Source of the DNA: Deltaproteobacteria bacterium
GTDB lineage: Bacteria > Desulfobacterota > Desulfobaccia > Desulfobaccales > 0-14-0-80-60-11
Length of the DNA stretch: 57,372 nucleotides
Direction of reading: 5' to 3'
Assembly (NCBI GenBank): GCA_021813445.1
Contig: JAKAKP010000163.1
Span: forward strand, 1-57,372
Positions 26,219 to 34,917 of this stretch are shown here, piece by piece (the stretch's first letter is position 1; every line of letters begins with the position of its first letter). Below the pieces are notes generated by a model. It was not told the DNA's origin, did not search any database, and was given only the letters and a program-made list of their open reading frames with translations. A program made the position numbers and the translations under genes.

Positions 26219-26635
26219 TTAGAGAGAGAAAGCCGCGGGGTTCACCTGGGACACCGGCGCATCTTTGGCTGCCCCCAGGACCACTTCTACCCCGAAGTCG
26301 CAGGCCGCGGTTCCCACCACAGCCACCACCCGGAGATAGCGCTTCCTCCCCACCAGGTTAAGGCGCCCCACGTAGACGTTGTTGTCGTTGGCCTCGGTGA
26401 TCTGGGTGAAGGCCGCGCCGGCAACGTCGGCAAAATCGCTATCCGTGGTGGTGTCCGATTCCTGGACCTTAATGTCCACCGTGCCGCCGGCGGCATTGGC
26501 CCCGGAGTTCACCACCACCAGGGCCTCCTCGAAACCCAGGCGATCGATGGCCGAACCTTTGTGCGTGGCGGCACTGTGGTTGTCGGCCACCAGACCCGCC
26601 ACCGCCTTGAGGAACTGATGCAGACTGAATTTCAT
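26219..26635 (-). CDS. Putative head decoration or capsid-accessory protein
   Basis: 138 residues rich in Ala and Val, beta-like (ALVVVNSGANAAGGTVDIKV, YVGRLNLVGRKRYLRVVAVV). It lies directly downstream of the major capsid gene. Proteins with this character and position are often decoration or stabilising proteins. A hairpin between the two genes could set its relative expression. Confidence 0.6.
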   Translation of the reverse strand: MKFSLHQFLKAVAGLVADNHSAATHKGSAIDRLGFEEALVVVNSGANAAGGTVDIKVQESDTTTDSDFADVAGAAFTQITEANDNNVYVGRLNLVGRKRYLRVVAVVGTAACDFGVEVVLGAAKDAPVSQVNPAAFSL

Positions 26636-26654
26636 GTCGGGGTCTCCTTATGGG

Positions 26655-26677
26655 AAAGGGGCCGGAGGCCCGGCCCC
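26655..26677 (-). terminator. Hairpin after the capsid gene, weak terminator or attenuator
   Basis: On the minus strand GGGGCCGG (26677-26670) pairs with CCGGCCCC (26665-26658) across a 4-base loop and is followed by TTTCCC. The T run is short, so partial termination or mRNA end protection of the capsid transcript is more likely than full termination. Confidence 0.55.
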
Positions 26678-26683
26678 ATCCGG

Positions 26684-27898
26684 TTAGCTGTTCTTCACCC
26701 CAGAGCCCAGACAGAAGCTCTCGGCGTGCCGGAGTCCGATGTCCACGTCGGTGATGATCCGGATCCAGGTCTGGTTTTTGGCGAAGGCGTCCCCCGCCTC
26801 TTTGGAGGGCAGGATGGAGATACCGGCCCACTGGCCCACGATCAGCTCCTGCCAGTTGCCCAGGTAGATCTCGGTTTCGTTGGCCCCGACCCCCAGGTTG
26901 ATGGGGATCTGAGTGGTCATGGCGAAGGGGTAACCGATGTAGGCCTGGAGCTGGGCCGCATCCATGGGCCGGATGATGTATTCGCCCCCGGTGTCTCCCG
27001 AGAACTGGGCCACCTTGAGTTTGGACAGGGAACGCTTGACGCAGTGATGGAACACGAAACCCAGCTTGCCCCGCAGGGCGTTGTCCACCGCCAGCTCGTA
27101 CTCCATGTCGAAGAAGTAATCGAAGTTGGGGCTGTTGACGCTGAAAGCCTTGGTGTTGATGCCGGGGGTGTTGGCGATGCCGGTGGGCTGGCCGCTGGCG
27201 CCACTGCCCCGGAGGGCCGCCAGGTCGATGGCCAGGGCCACCACCCGGGCGATGTCGGCCCGCACCATCTGCTCCGCCGAGGGGCTGGACATGCGCAGCA
27301 GCCGGTTGGAGAGCTTCACCAGGGCGCCCACCGACTTGGGGGTGAGCTGCAACTGGCCCAGGGTCTGGTCGCTGCCGGTGAGGGGCTCATTCTCCCCTAC
27401 CCAGTAGGCCGTAGCCCCGCCGGTCTGCTTGGGGATCTCCACCGGGGAGCCCACCAGGTTGTCCAGGAGGGTGGCCCCCATCTGGAACACCACCGCTTCG
27501 GCCCGGAGCATCTCGATGAGTTCCGGGATGGCCTGGATCGGGACCAGATAGCCCCCGGAGCTGTCCGGGGTGGTGGCCAGGTCCCGGGTCTGCCGGAACA
27601 CGTCCGCCTCGAACTGGGCCTGGGACCAGTCGCCGGTGCCGATGGCATAGATGGCCTTGAACAGGGAGAACTTTTCTTTTTCATACTCCAGGCCGGAGAC
27701 GCCGGCATGTTTGCGCTCCCGGTTCTTTTTCTCCATCTCCTCGAACCGGGCCGCCAGGTCGGCATACTTGGCCGACAACTCCGGCAGGGTCTTGAAAGCC
27801 TCGGAGATATGGATAACCTTGCCGTCCTCCCCGGTGTAGGAGAGGGACTTATTGATATCTTCCAGGAGTTCCTGGATGCGGTTGACGTCTTCAGGCAT
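26684..27898 (-). CDS. HK97-family major capsid protein
   Basis: 404 residues. The N-terminal 110 residues form a charged coiled coil (delta domain: LSAKYADLAARFEEMEKKNR) normally removed by the prohead protease. The capsid fold then follows: TTPDSSGGYLVPIQAIPELI, GGATAYWVGENEPLTGSD, LTPKSVGALVKLSNRLL, DLAALRGSGASGQPTGIAN and a C terminus with MTTQIPINLG. These are the standard landmarks of phage_capsid proteins. The upstream protease and portal confirm the head module. Confidence 0.93.
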   Translation of the reverse strand: MPEDVNRIQELLEDINKSLSYTGEDGKVIHISEAFKTLPELSAKYADLAARFEEMEKKNRERKHAGVSGLEYEKEKFSLFKAIYAIGTGDWSQAQFEADVFRQTRDLATTPDSSGGYLVPIQAIPELIEMLRAEAVVFQMGATLLDNLVGSPVEIPKQTGGATAYWVGENEPLTGSDQTLGQLQLTPKSVGALVKLSNRLLRMSSPSAEQMVRADIARVVALAIDLAALRGSGASGQPTGIANTPGINTKAFSVNSPNFDYFFDMEYELAVDNALRGKLGFVFHHCVKRSLSKLKVAQFSGDTGGEYIIRPMDAAQLQAYIGYPFAMTTQIPINLGVGANETEIYLGNWQELIVGQWAGISILPSKEAGDAFAKNQTWIRIITDVDIGLRHAESFCLGSGVKNS

Positions 27899-27900
27899 GA

Positions 27901-28803
27901 CTATTCTCCTCTCGTGATCCTGTGATGCAGTTTTTTGGTGGCGTTGAGAATCTCCTTCAGGTCCGGCTCCCCCGCCGGTCTCCCCCCTTCAGGCCCGGGG
28001 CCGGGGTTCAACGCCAGGGAGTAATAGTCTGGTGTAGCAGCGCGAAATTTGACGAACTCCTCCAGGGCCTCCATGATCACTGTCTTCAGTTGAGCGCGGT
28101 CATCATGGGGAGACCCGAGTTCGGCAATCCGGGCCGCCAGTGCGTCGATTTTGACCTTGAGATCCTCCAGCAGGCCCGCCAGGGCCAGGAGGGTCGATTG
28201 CAGGTCGTTTTCGGTGGGTTTGATAGACTCTTCCGGCTCACCTTTCCCATCCCTTTCTGCCTGGTTCAGGTCCGCCTCAAATGGTACGCCGGTGAGATCC
28301 TCCACTTCCCCGGGGCTAACCACCCCTTTCTGCACCGCCATGATCAGGGCGTTGGGGTTGGCCGGCACGGGCACTGCCGAGAGTTCATAAAGCTCGTGCT
28401 TCATAAAACGCCAGCCGGTCTGTTTCCCCTCCTTGTCGGTGATGGGCTCCCGCTCCAGGTCCTGAAAGCCCACGGAGGTGGCTCGGAGATAACCGCCCTG
28501 GTAGAGCTTGTAAACGGTGTCGGCGAAGGGGTATTCCTCCGCCGTGGCGAACTTGACGTGGAACAGCAGGCCCTGGTCGGTCTTGGCTACTTTCAGGGCT
28601 TTTCCCACCGGCGGCTGCCGGTAGTCGTGGGCCCAGAGAAAAACCGGGTTTTTCTTGTAGTTTTTGAGGTCCCAGCCTTCCACCTCGATGACGTCGCCGT
28701 AGCGGTCCACCTGGGCGGTGGAGCCCACGAACTCCAGAACCCGGTCCTGGGGGTCTCCCACTGCCTTGATCTCAAAGTCCAGGTCCTTACGAATCAGTTC
28801 CAT
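27901..28803 (-). CDS. Prohead serine protease (HK97 U35/S78 family)
   Basis: 300 residues from the ATG at 28803, preferred over 28809 because AAGGAG lies seven bases upstream. Protease landmarks: EFVGSTAQVDRYGDVIEVEGW, His59 in FLWAHDYRQPPVG, and Ser110 in YLRATSVGFQ. The last 120 residues are charged and helical (LLALAGLLEDLKVKIDALAA) and may act as a scaffold. It cleaves the delta domain of the capsid protein during head maturation. Confidence 0.88.
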   Translation of the reverse strand: MELIRKDLDFEIKAVGDPQDRVLEFVGSTAQVDRYGDVIEVEGWDLKNYKKNPVFLWAHDYRQPPVGKALKVAKTDQGLLFHVKFATAEEYPFADTVYKLYQGGYLRATSVGFQDLEREPITDKEGKQTGWRFMKHELYELSAVPVPANPNALIMAVQKGVVSPGEVEDLTGVPFEADLNQAERDGKGEPEESIKPTENDLQSTLLALAGLLEDLKVKIDALAARIAELGSPHDDRAQLKTVIMEALEEFVKFRAATPDYYSLALNPGPGPEGGRPAGEPDLKEILNATKKLHHRITRGE

Positions 28804-29059
28804 GGCCATGCTCCTTCTCGTAAACCGGCGCCTGCCAGACCACGGGCCCGGGCTCCCGGTCCTGCTGGGGGGCGAAGATGAAATAGAACTGCCCCTCTTG
28901 GCGGTTATAGCCACAGTCCACCAACTCATGGCCCTGGGGGACGGCGTTTTCCGCCAGCCGAGCCGTAAATCCATGTTCCCCGGTGACCACCGCTCCGATC
29001 CGAAAAAGCATCCCCAGGACGTCAGGGGGGATCATGATGCCGATTCTTTCCGCCATCAC
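28787..29059 (-). CDS. Small protein between portal and protease
   Basis: 90 residues (MMAERIGIMIPPDVLGMLFR, YNRQEGQFYFIFAPQQDREP). It overlaps the portal stop by four bases and the protease start by about 20, so it is translationally coupled on both sides. Function unknown. Confidence 0.6.
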   Translation of the reverse strand: MMAERIGIMIPPDVLGMLFRIGAVVTGEHGFTARLAENAVPQGHELVDCGYNRQEGQFYFIFAPQQDREPGPVVWQAPVYEKEHGHGTDS

Positions 29060-31131
29060 TCCACCACGGGCGCCGAAACACAGCGGCAGTTGATCACCTC
29101 ACCTGCCAGCCCGTTGGGATCGCAAGGGAAGCGGCAGCCGTTGGGGAAAGCCTGGCCCCGTTCCACCACCATGCCGCCCTGGTTCTGATGGCTGACCCGG
29201 ACATGCTCGTCCCCGGCGGTGACCCAACGAACCTTTGCCACCCCCATCTGGCCCATGGCCGCGTCCCGGGCCAGACCCGCCGCCTGGCCGGTCTCGGTGC
29301 GGGCGATGGTCAGGTCCCGGGACTGGGCGAAGTTGTATACCTGCCGCACCCGGTGCATGAGCTCGGCGGAGGTTTCCATATGGCTGATCCCCTCCACCAG
29401 GGAGTCCCGCAACTGCTCCCGGATGGTCTCGTTGATCCCCACCACCTTGATGAGCTTGGTCGAAAGAGCCGCCATGGCCGGGGTGTCCACCAGGGTGAAA
29501 AGCTCCGGGTCCGCCCCCAGTTCCACCAGCAGGCCCTGGCCGGCCTTTTCCCCGATATCCAGGTAGAGCGGCCAGATCAGCTTCTTGAGAGAACCGTTTT
29601 CCGTATCCAGGTCCAGGAGCAGGGATTCCACCGCCAACTCCCGCACCACCGCCTTGTCTAACCTCTCCTCCAACCGCCGGAGCTGGCGTTTGCGTTGCTC
29701 GTAAAAATACCGGCTGATCTTGCGCCGGAACATTTCCTCCAGGGGGGTGTGAAGCCCCAGGTAAGCCTGCCAATAGGCATCCCCATCGAAACCTCTGAAG
29801 GGAAGGGCCGGAACGGCCGGCGGCAAGGGCAAGGCAAAACCGGCCGTCTCGGCGTGGGAGGAAATGAGAGGATAGGGGACTGATTTTCCGGGGGCAGGCG
29901 CATCCGAGCCTACCGGCGCCAGGTTGAAGGGAAGGTAGCCCACGTCGCCCCCATCCACCGCCGGGAGGCCCAGGCCCAGATATTCGTTGGCAGTGTTCAA
30001 AGGCACCCCCATGGACCAGAGCTTTTGGGCGCACGCCACCAACTCCTGGCGGTCTTCCTGCAGTGCGGAGATGTTGCTATAGTCGAACTCGGCCCAGATG
30101 CGTCCCCCGTCAATATGCCGGCACAGCTGGTTCCACAGGACAAACTCAAAGAGAGCCATCTTGGGGAGCAGGGTGTTCTCCCAGAAGAGCTTGCGCTGTG
30201 TCTTGGAGGTGGCGAAATTTACGTCATCATAGAGGCCCAGCTCCGGCTTGGGCACCTTGAAGGCCGCCATGATCTCTTCCCGGTTCCACTTGCGCTGCTC
30301 CAGAAAATCCATGTCCTTCTGGGAAAGTCCCGTCTGCTTGTAACTGAGGCCGCCTTCCAGGAGGGCGATGGCGTGGGCCTTGGAGGCTCCACCGTGACGG
30401 TCCTGCCACTGAGCCCGGACGCGCTGGTATTCCTCGTCGCTGAGGTTCCCAGAGGTCTCCAGCACCCCACCCGGCTGGGCGGAGTTTTTGAAAAACGCGG
30501 CGTTGTATTTGCCGGCCCACCAGTCCTGCTCGACTCCCGACTTGGCCGCCTGCAGCGGGGCCAAGCCGCGGTAATCGTGGTAGGGGTTGAAGTAGCGGAA
30601 GAAGACCACTTCGTGGGGCTGAAGCGGGATCTTCTTAACGCCCTTCCCGTAGACCCAGCCTGAGATCAAACCGGTTTCGGCGTCCACCACTTCCTTAAAC
30701 CTCCCTGGATGGCAAACCCAAATCTCTCTGGGGACCTGCCGCTCGCTGTCTCGTTCCACGATAAAAAAAGCCTCGCCGGTCAATCCCAAATAGATGAAAG
30801 TGGCCTCCAGGAGTTGGCTCCCGGACATCATGGGGTTGGGCGCCTCGAACAGGTTCACCATAAGGTGCGATTCCACGATCTTAGGGTCTTTCCGAGTCCC
30901 GGTCTTGAAGAGCAGGGGGACGCCGCTGATGCTCTGGGCGATGGCGTTGATGCAGGCATAGACCCAAACGTGCTCCCGGTAAGGCTGTCTCAGTTCCCCG
31001 CCTGACAGCTGGGTGAGCAGGTGGGGGGAAAGGAAAAATAGCCGGGTAGCCTCTGGGAAATAGGGAACTTCACGCTTTACAGCGCCACCACCCCACAACG
31101 CCGCCAACCCCCTTCTGATCAGCCCCAGCAA
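29056..31131 (-). CDS. Portal protein fused to a Mu F-like head morphogenesis domain
   Basis: 691 residues. The first 400 match HK97-type portals (REHVWVYACINAIAQSISGV, FKEVVDAETGLISGWVYG, KSGVEQDWWAGKYNAAFFKN, EQRKWNREEIMAAFKVPKPE). The C-terminal 130 form a Mu F-like domain (LTIARTETGQAAGLARDAA, VRWVTAGDEHVRVSHQNQGG, ending EVINCRCVSAPV). Portal-MuF fusions occur in several phage groups. The start is poor: a TTG at 31131 without a strong ribosome site, and the frame is open only to 31155. This suggests that the upstream side was rearranged. No terminase gene precedes it. Confidence 0.88.
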   Translation of the reverse strand: MLGLIRRGLAALWGGGAVKREVPYFPEATRLFFLSPHLLTQLSGGELRQPYREHVWVYACINAIAQSISGVPLLFKTGTRKDPKIVESHLMVNLFEAPNPMMSGSQLLEATFIYLGLTGEAFFIVERDSERQVPREIWVCHPGRFKEVVDAETGLISGWVYGKGVKKIPLQPHEVVFFRYFNPYHDYRGLAPLQAAKSGVEQDWWAGKYNAAFFKNSAQPGGVLETSGNLSDEEYQRVRAQWQDRHGGASKAHAIALLEGGLSYKQTGLSQKDMDFLEQRKWNREEIMAAFKVPKPELGLYDDVNFATSKTQRKLFWENTLLPKMALFEFVLWNQLCRHIDGGRIWAEFDYSNISALQEDRQELVACAQKLWSMGVPLNTANEYLGLGLPAVDGGDVGYLPFNLAPVGSDAPAPGKSVPYPLISSHAETAGFALPLPPAVPALPFRGFDGDAYWQAYLGLHTPLEEMFRRKISRYFYEQRKRQLRRLEERLDKAVVRELAVESLLLDLDTENGSLKKLIWPLYLDIGEKAGQGLLVELGADPELFTLVDTPAMAALSTKLIKVVGINETIREQLRDSLVEGISHMETSAELMHRVRQVYNFAQSRDLTIARTETGQAAGLARDAAMGQMGVAKVRWVTAGDEHVRVSHQNQGGMVVERGQAFPNGCRFPCDPNGLAGEVINCRCVSAPVVE

Positions 31132-31233
31132 ACCCCATCCCTTGCGCCGCCAAATTTATTGACCTCATTATCTTGTGTCTTTGGGGAGTTACGCAATTCC
31201 GCTAATTGACAACCAATGGGGAGTATTTGGGGA

Positions 31234-31259
31234 TTGTTTGGTGCAACTAGTCCAAACAA
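31234..31259. repeat. 8-bp inverted repeat with 10-base spacer
   Basis: TTGTTTGG (31234-31241) and CCAAACAA (31252-31259) flank a 10-base spacer in the junction between the portal and the metal genes. The size is that of a tyrosine-recombinase core site, but a transcript hairpin is equally possible. Confidence 0.4.
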
Positions 31260-31263
31260 CATA

Positions 31264-31285
31264 AGCCGGGGCTAAAGTCCCGGCT
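31264..31285. terminator. Hairpin, possible terminator at the cargo/phage junction
   Basis: AGCCGGG (31264-31270) pairs with CCCGGCT (31279-31285) around an 8-base loop. On the minus strand it is followed by TTATGTTGTTTGG, a moderately T-rich tract, so it could end transcripts from the metal operon. Confidence 0.4.
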
Positions 31286-31317
31286 CGAAAGGTCACATCG
31301 TTGTCTCGGGTTTGATT

Positions 31318-31509
31318 TTAGTGAGGGGGTTCGTCGTTCATCACGATGGCGTTGACGTAGGAGTAGACTCAGACATGATCCTTGTAAGGATGGGTCAAAA
31401 AAAGGCGTCTGTTTCGGAAAAAGTAGGCAGGGGCAGGAGTTTCTCTTTTTACCAGGTTGCTTCCGGTTCTGATGAGACGGGTGATTCCCCGGTCGATAAG
31501 CGTTTGCAC
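31318..31509 (-). pseudogene. Remnant of a second portal gene (5' part)
   Basis: From a GTG at 31509, with GGAAGGG just upstream, the minus strand reads LIDRGITRLIRTGSNLVKRE, then HPYKDHV-stop-VYSYVNAI. This aligns with the intact portal's GLIRRGLAALWGGGAVKRE and QPYREHVWVYACINAI. The Trp codon has become TGA (31371-31369), and the frame ends about 60 codons in (stop 31318-31320). The match is at protein level and clearly diverged, so it is not a recent duplication of the intact gene. It marks a second phage module or a recombination scar upstream of the portal. Confidence 0.75.
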
Positions 31510-31639
31510 TACCCTTCCTACATTATTTGTGAGTCTTGCTCATCATATAGGGGGGAAGGATATCGTCAATTCTACATCGAGTGCTTTTTCTATGTCTTTG
31601 GATATATCGCAGAGACAGCCTTATCACCTCCGTATTATC

Positions 31640-32122
31640 TCATTGTTTTCGCCAGGCCTCCCAATAGGGAGTGCCTTGGGGATTCCGTAATACTAAAGTG
31701 TGGTCCTTATGCTTGACCTCGCCGGCAAGAAGTCTTTCCTGGCCCGCCAGTTTATAGCAGAACCCCTGGATGGTCACTTCGTCCCCCGGCTTTAGGTCGG
31801 CCTCCTGGCGCTCCAGGAACCAAAGCGGGCCCAAATGGACGTGCACCAGGCCTTTATCAGGAGTTTGCACCTCCGCTGCCAATCCTGGCTCCATATCTAG
31901 CGAAAAAGTTTCCGCCCGGAGGCGGGTGATGCGACCGTTGATCTTTCCCGTTGCGCAGGTATGGACCTCCTGGGCGACCCGGTAGGGTTGCATACGGTAT
32001 CCCTGGCCTCTGCCGCCCTGAGAGCCGTATTGTTGCAGGTAACTTTGTTCCTTAAGGGAACCGTTACAAGCCATCAGAAAGCACCCCAGAAGTACAATTC
32101 TGAAAAGCCGCCAGTGTGTCAT
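31640..32122 (-). CDS. Lipoprotein with OB-fold-like domain
   Basis: 160 residues with a lipoprotein signal (IVLLGCFLMAC, Cys near residue 19), a Gln/Gly-rich linker, and a beta-barrel-like domain (GKINGRITRLRAETFSLDM, VHVHLGPLWFLERQEADL, GDEVTIQGFCYKLAGQ). Small secreted OB-fold proteins of this type accompany metal efflux genes; a direct metal role is unproven. It is the last gene of the RND/P-ATPase cluster. Confidence 0.65.
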   Translation of the reverse strand: MTHWRLFRIVLLGCFLMACNGSLKEQSYLQQYGSQGGRGQGYRMQPYRVAQEVHTCATGKINGRITRLRAETFSLDMEPGLAAEVQTPDKGLVHVHLGPLWFLERQEADLKPGDEVTIQGFCYKLAGQERLLAGEVKHKDHTLVLRNPQGTPYWEAWRKQ

Positions 32123-32203
32123 ATTTACCTCCCGATTAAATATTAGTGGATTGTAAGGTTCATGAAACCCCGAAATGTTCGCCGGTAATTGAAATGCATC
32201 CGA

Positions 32204-34564
32204 TTATCGTGCGGCTCGATAAAGCCGCAGGCCGTTTAAAATGACGATGAGGGAGACTCCCATATCTGCAAAAACCGCCATCCAGAGGGTAGCCAGTCCC
32301 ACTGCACCAAGGGCCAGGAAGATAGCTTTGGCGGCTATCGCCAAGACAATATTGGTCTTGATGATGCGTCGCGCCTGGCGACTAAGCCTTATGGCCACGG
32401 GTAACTTGTTCAGGTCGTCGGACATGAGGGCGATGTCCGCGGCCTCGATGGCGGCGTCCGAACCGGCGGCCCCCATGGCGATGCCCAGGGTGGCGGTAGC
32501 CAGCGCCGGAGCATCGTTGACGCCGTCTCCCACCATGGCCACGCGGTTTCCCTCTTCCAGCAGCCCTCTTATCACCCCTACCTTGTCCGCCGGCATCAAC
32601 CCGGCAAAGTAAGAGTCCAGGCCCAGTCGGTCGGCCACGGCACGGGCCGCACCGGGGTTGTCGCCGGTCAACATCACCAGCTTCTTAATCCCCGCCCGGC
32701 GCAGTCGGTTCACGGCCTCTGGAGCTTCGGGGCGCAACGCGTCCTCGATGACGATTAAACCCATCGGTCCCTGGCTTGACCCCACCACCACTACGGTCTG
32801 CGATTCATTCTCCAGGGCCTCGGCCCGAACGCAGAGATCCTCGCGGCACAGTTCCAAATCGGCAAACAGTTGATGGCTGCCGACATAGAAGGTTTCTCCA
32901 TTGAGCCTGGCCCTCACCCCCTTGCCGGGGATTGCTTCAAATTCTTCCACCTGTTTGGCAAAACCGACCCCTTCCTGCTCCGCCCGGTTCAGGATCGCCT
33001 GGGCCAGGTGATGCTCAGACCTGCTTTCCACGGCGGCGGCTATGCCGAGAACCTCTCCGGCAGTCCGGCCGCTTAGGGGAACCACCTGGGTTACCACAGG
33101 TTCTCCCCGGGTTAAGGTGCCAGTCTTATCAAAGGCGATCACCCGAATGGCCCCGGCATTTTCGAGGTGCACGCCACCCTTGATGATGATGCCGCTCCGG
33201 GCCGCACCGGCCAGCCCCGAGACAATGGCCACTGGCGTGGAAATGACCAGAGCACAGGGACACGATATTACCAGGAGAACCAGCGACCGATAAAACCAGG
33301 GATTGAAGGGCTGGCCCAGCAGGAGCGGCGGTATAGCCATAACCAGGGCCGCCGCGGCAATCACCGCCGGGGTATAATAGCGAGCGAATCGCTCCACGAA
33401 GCCCTGTGATGGGGCTTTCTGTGCCTGGGCTTCTTCCACCATGTGGATGATCCGGGCCAGCGTGGTGTCGCCGGCCAGGTGAGTCACCCGGACCGCCAAT
33501 GAGCCTCGTTGATTGATCGATCCGGCGAAGACCGTATCCTTCGGGCCCTTCTTGACCGGCATCGACTCGCCCGTTATGGGAGCCTGGTTTACCGTGGAGC
33601 TCCCTTCGAGAACCTCGCCGTCTAAGGGTATCTTGGCACTCGGGTAAATGACGATCATCTCCCCCAGCCGCACTTCTTCCACCGGCACTATTGTTTCGAT
33701 CTCCTCTCTCTTCACCGTCGCTTCCTGTGGCGAGAGTTCCAGGAGGGAGCGGATGGCCCGCCGGGTCCGCTCCAGGCTGTAACTTTCCAAGATATTCGCC
33801 AGCGAGAAGAGGAACACTACCGCCACGGCTTCCGTCCACTGATCGATGGCCGCGGCGCCGATCACCGCCACGGTCATAAGGAGATTCATGTCGGGAGTCA
33901 GATTCCTGGCCGCGGCCAGCGCCTTTCTGGCCGTAGAGAAGCCGCCGATAATAATGGCCAGCACGTATATGGAGTCAACTATGTAGTGTCCGAACCCTGC
34001 CTCCGAGAGTCCGAACCCTAAGCCGGCCAGGAGCCCGCACAGGCCCAGGAGAATGATTTGCCTTCTCCCCTTCCAGGAGGGCACCGCAAGCTCCAGCCTC
34101 TGGACCTTGGCCGTGAACCCTGCTCTTCCTATAGCCCGGATGATGGCCCCGGTATCGACCAGGGCCGGCTTATACCTGACCCGGAGTGTCCCTGAGACCA
34201 CGAAGAAGTCCATCTCTTCAATCCCGGCCAGGTCTCCCAAACCTTTTCTGATTAGCTTCTCCTCATCGGCGCAGTCCATGCCCTCGACCACGAAAGTCAT
34301 AGTGCTTGCCTCGGCAAGGACACCGTAGCCGGCGCCCTCGATGGCCTGGATAATCTCGCCCGGCTGCACCTGTTCAGGGGCGTATTCAACCCGCAGGCTT
34401 GACTTGATAAAATCGGCTTGCGCCCCGGCCACGCCTTTAATTTTACAGACGGCCTTCTCCAGCAACTGGGCGCAGTCCGCACAGTCCAGGCCCTGGACCG
34501 GAAATTCCCTCACCGCAAGTCCTGCCCCCTCCGTACCCATCTCAGTTGTTGTCCTTTTTCTCAT
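32204..34564 (-). CDS. Heavy-metal P1B-type ATPase, Zn/Cd/Pb class
   Basis: 786 residues. Two N-terminal HMA domains (LDCADC and GMDCADEE) precede eight predicted membrane helices. Catalytic landmarks: ITGESMPV (actuator), ISCPCALVISTP (metal site), FDKTGTLT (phosphorylated Asp), SEHHLAQAI (variant of the HP motif) and GDGVNDAPALA. The last helix has FADMGVSLIVILNGLRL, whose Asp is characteristic of ZntA/CadA-type divalent-metal pumps rather than CopA. It exports metal from the cytoplasm. An alternative start at 34540 lies just after the PII stop. Confidence 0.88.
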   Translation of the reverse strand: MRKRTTTEMGTEGAGLAVREFPVQGLDCADCAQLLEKAVCKIKGVAGAQADFIKSSLRVEYAPEQVQPGEIIQAIEGAGYGVLAEASTMTFVVEGMDCADEEKLIRKGLGDLAGIEEMDFFVVSGTLRVRYKPALVDTGAIIRAIGRAGFTAKVQRLELAVPSWKGRRQIILLGLCGLLAGLGFGLSEAGFGHYIVDSIYVLAIIIGGFSTARKALAAARNLTPDMNLLMTVAVIGAAAIDQWTEAVAVVFLFSLANILESYSLERTRRAIRSLLELSPQEATVKREEIETIVPVEEVRLGEMIVIYPSAKIPLDGEVLEGSSTVNQAPITGESMPVKKGPKDTVFAGSINQRGSLAVRVTHLAGDTTLARIIHMVEEAQAQKAPSQGFVERFARYYTPAVIAAAALVMAIPPLLLGQPFNPWFYRSLVLLVISCPCALVISTPVAIVSGLAGAARSGIIIKGGVHLENAGAIRVIAFDKTGTLTRGEPVVTQVVPLSGRTAGEVLGIAAAVESRSEHHLAQAILNRAEQEGVGFAKQVEEFEAIPGKGVRARLNGETFYVGSHQLFADLELCREDLCVRAEALENESQTVVVVGSSQGPMGLIVIEDALRPEAPEAVNRLRRAGIKKLVMLTGDNPGAARAVADRLGLDSYFAGLMPADKVGVIRGLLEEGNRVAMVGDGVNDAPALATATLGIAMGAAGSDAAIEAADIALMSDDLNKLPVAIRLSRQARRIIKTNIVLAIAAKAIFLALGAVGLATLWMAVFADMGVSLIVILNGLRLYRAAR

Positions 34565-34907
34565 TTCTTATTGACCTGATAGCTTCTCTATCCCTTTCGG
34601 CCGTGCGGATGCGCACCGCCTGCTCCACCGGCAAGACGAAGATAACACCGTCTCCGGGGTTCCCGGTATGGGCGGCTTTTTCAATGGTGCGCACCACTTC
34701 TTCTACCAACTCGTCCTTCACCACCGCCTCCAGGCGCATCTTAGGGACAAATTCCCGAATGACTTTGTCGCCGGGCACTTTTACCTTGCCCCGGCCAAAG
34801 CCTTGGATTTCGATAACGCTCATTCCAGGGAAACCGGCGATTTGCTGCAAGGCGCGGGTCACCTTTGAGAGCATGAAGGGCTGGATATACGCTTGTATCT
34901 CTTTCAT
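34542..34907 (-). CDS. PII-like protein linked to metal efflux
   Basis: 121 residues from MKEIQAYIQPFMLSKVTRAL. This is the PII fold: IQGFGRG precedes the T-loop, which lacks the uridylylated Tyr, then RLEAVVKDELVEEVVRTI and NPGDGVIFVLPVEQAVRIRT. Such PII-like proteins are found next to CzcA/CusA-type transporters and probably tune their activity rather than nitrogen metabolism (family knowledge; ligand here unknown). It is placed between the RND pump and the P-ATPase with overlapping or near-abutting ends. Confidence 0.8.
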   Translation of the reverse strand: MKEIQAYIQPFMLSKVTRALQQIAGFPGMSVIEIQGFGRGKVKVPGDKVIREFVPKMRLEAVVKDELVEEVVRTIEKAAHTGNPGDGVIFVLPVEQAVRIRTAERDREAIRSIRNEKKDNN

Positions 34908-34917
34908 GAGCCACCTC

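Noticed and set aside
31369-31371. In-frame TGA in the portal remnant as another Sec codon
   Set aside because: It replaces a conserved Trp, not Cys, and the frame ends soon afterwards, so a nonsense mutation is the simpler reading.
31529-31633. Short minus-strand frames between lipoprotein and portal remnant (one reads DISKDIEKALDVELT)
   Set aside because: Protein-like in places but only 20-35 codons and without a recognisable relative; could be a gene fragment, too little to call.
31312-31716. 134-codon plus-strand frame in the junction
   Set aside because: It is antisense to the portal remnant and to the end of the lipoprotein gene; no ribosome site or family match.
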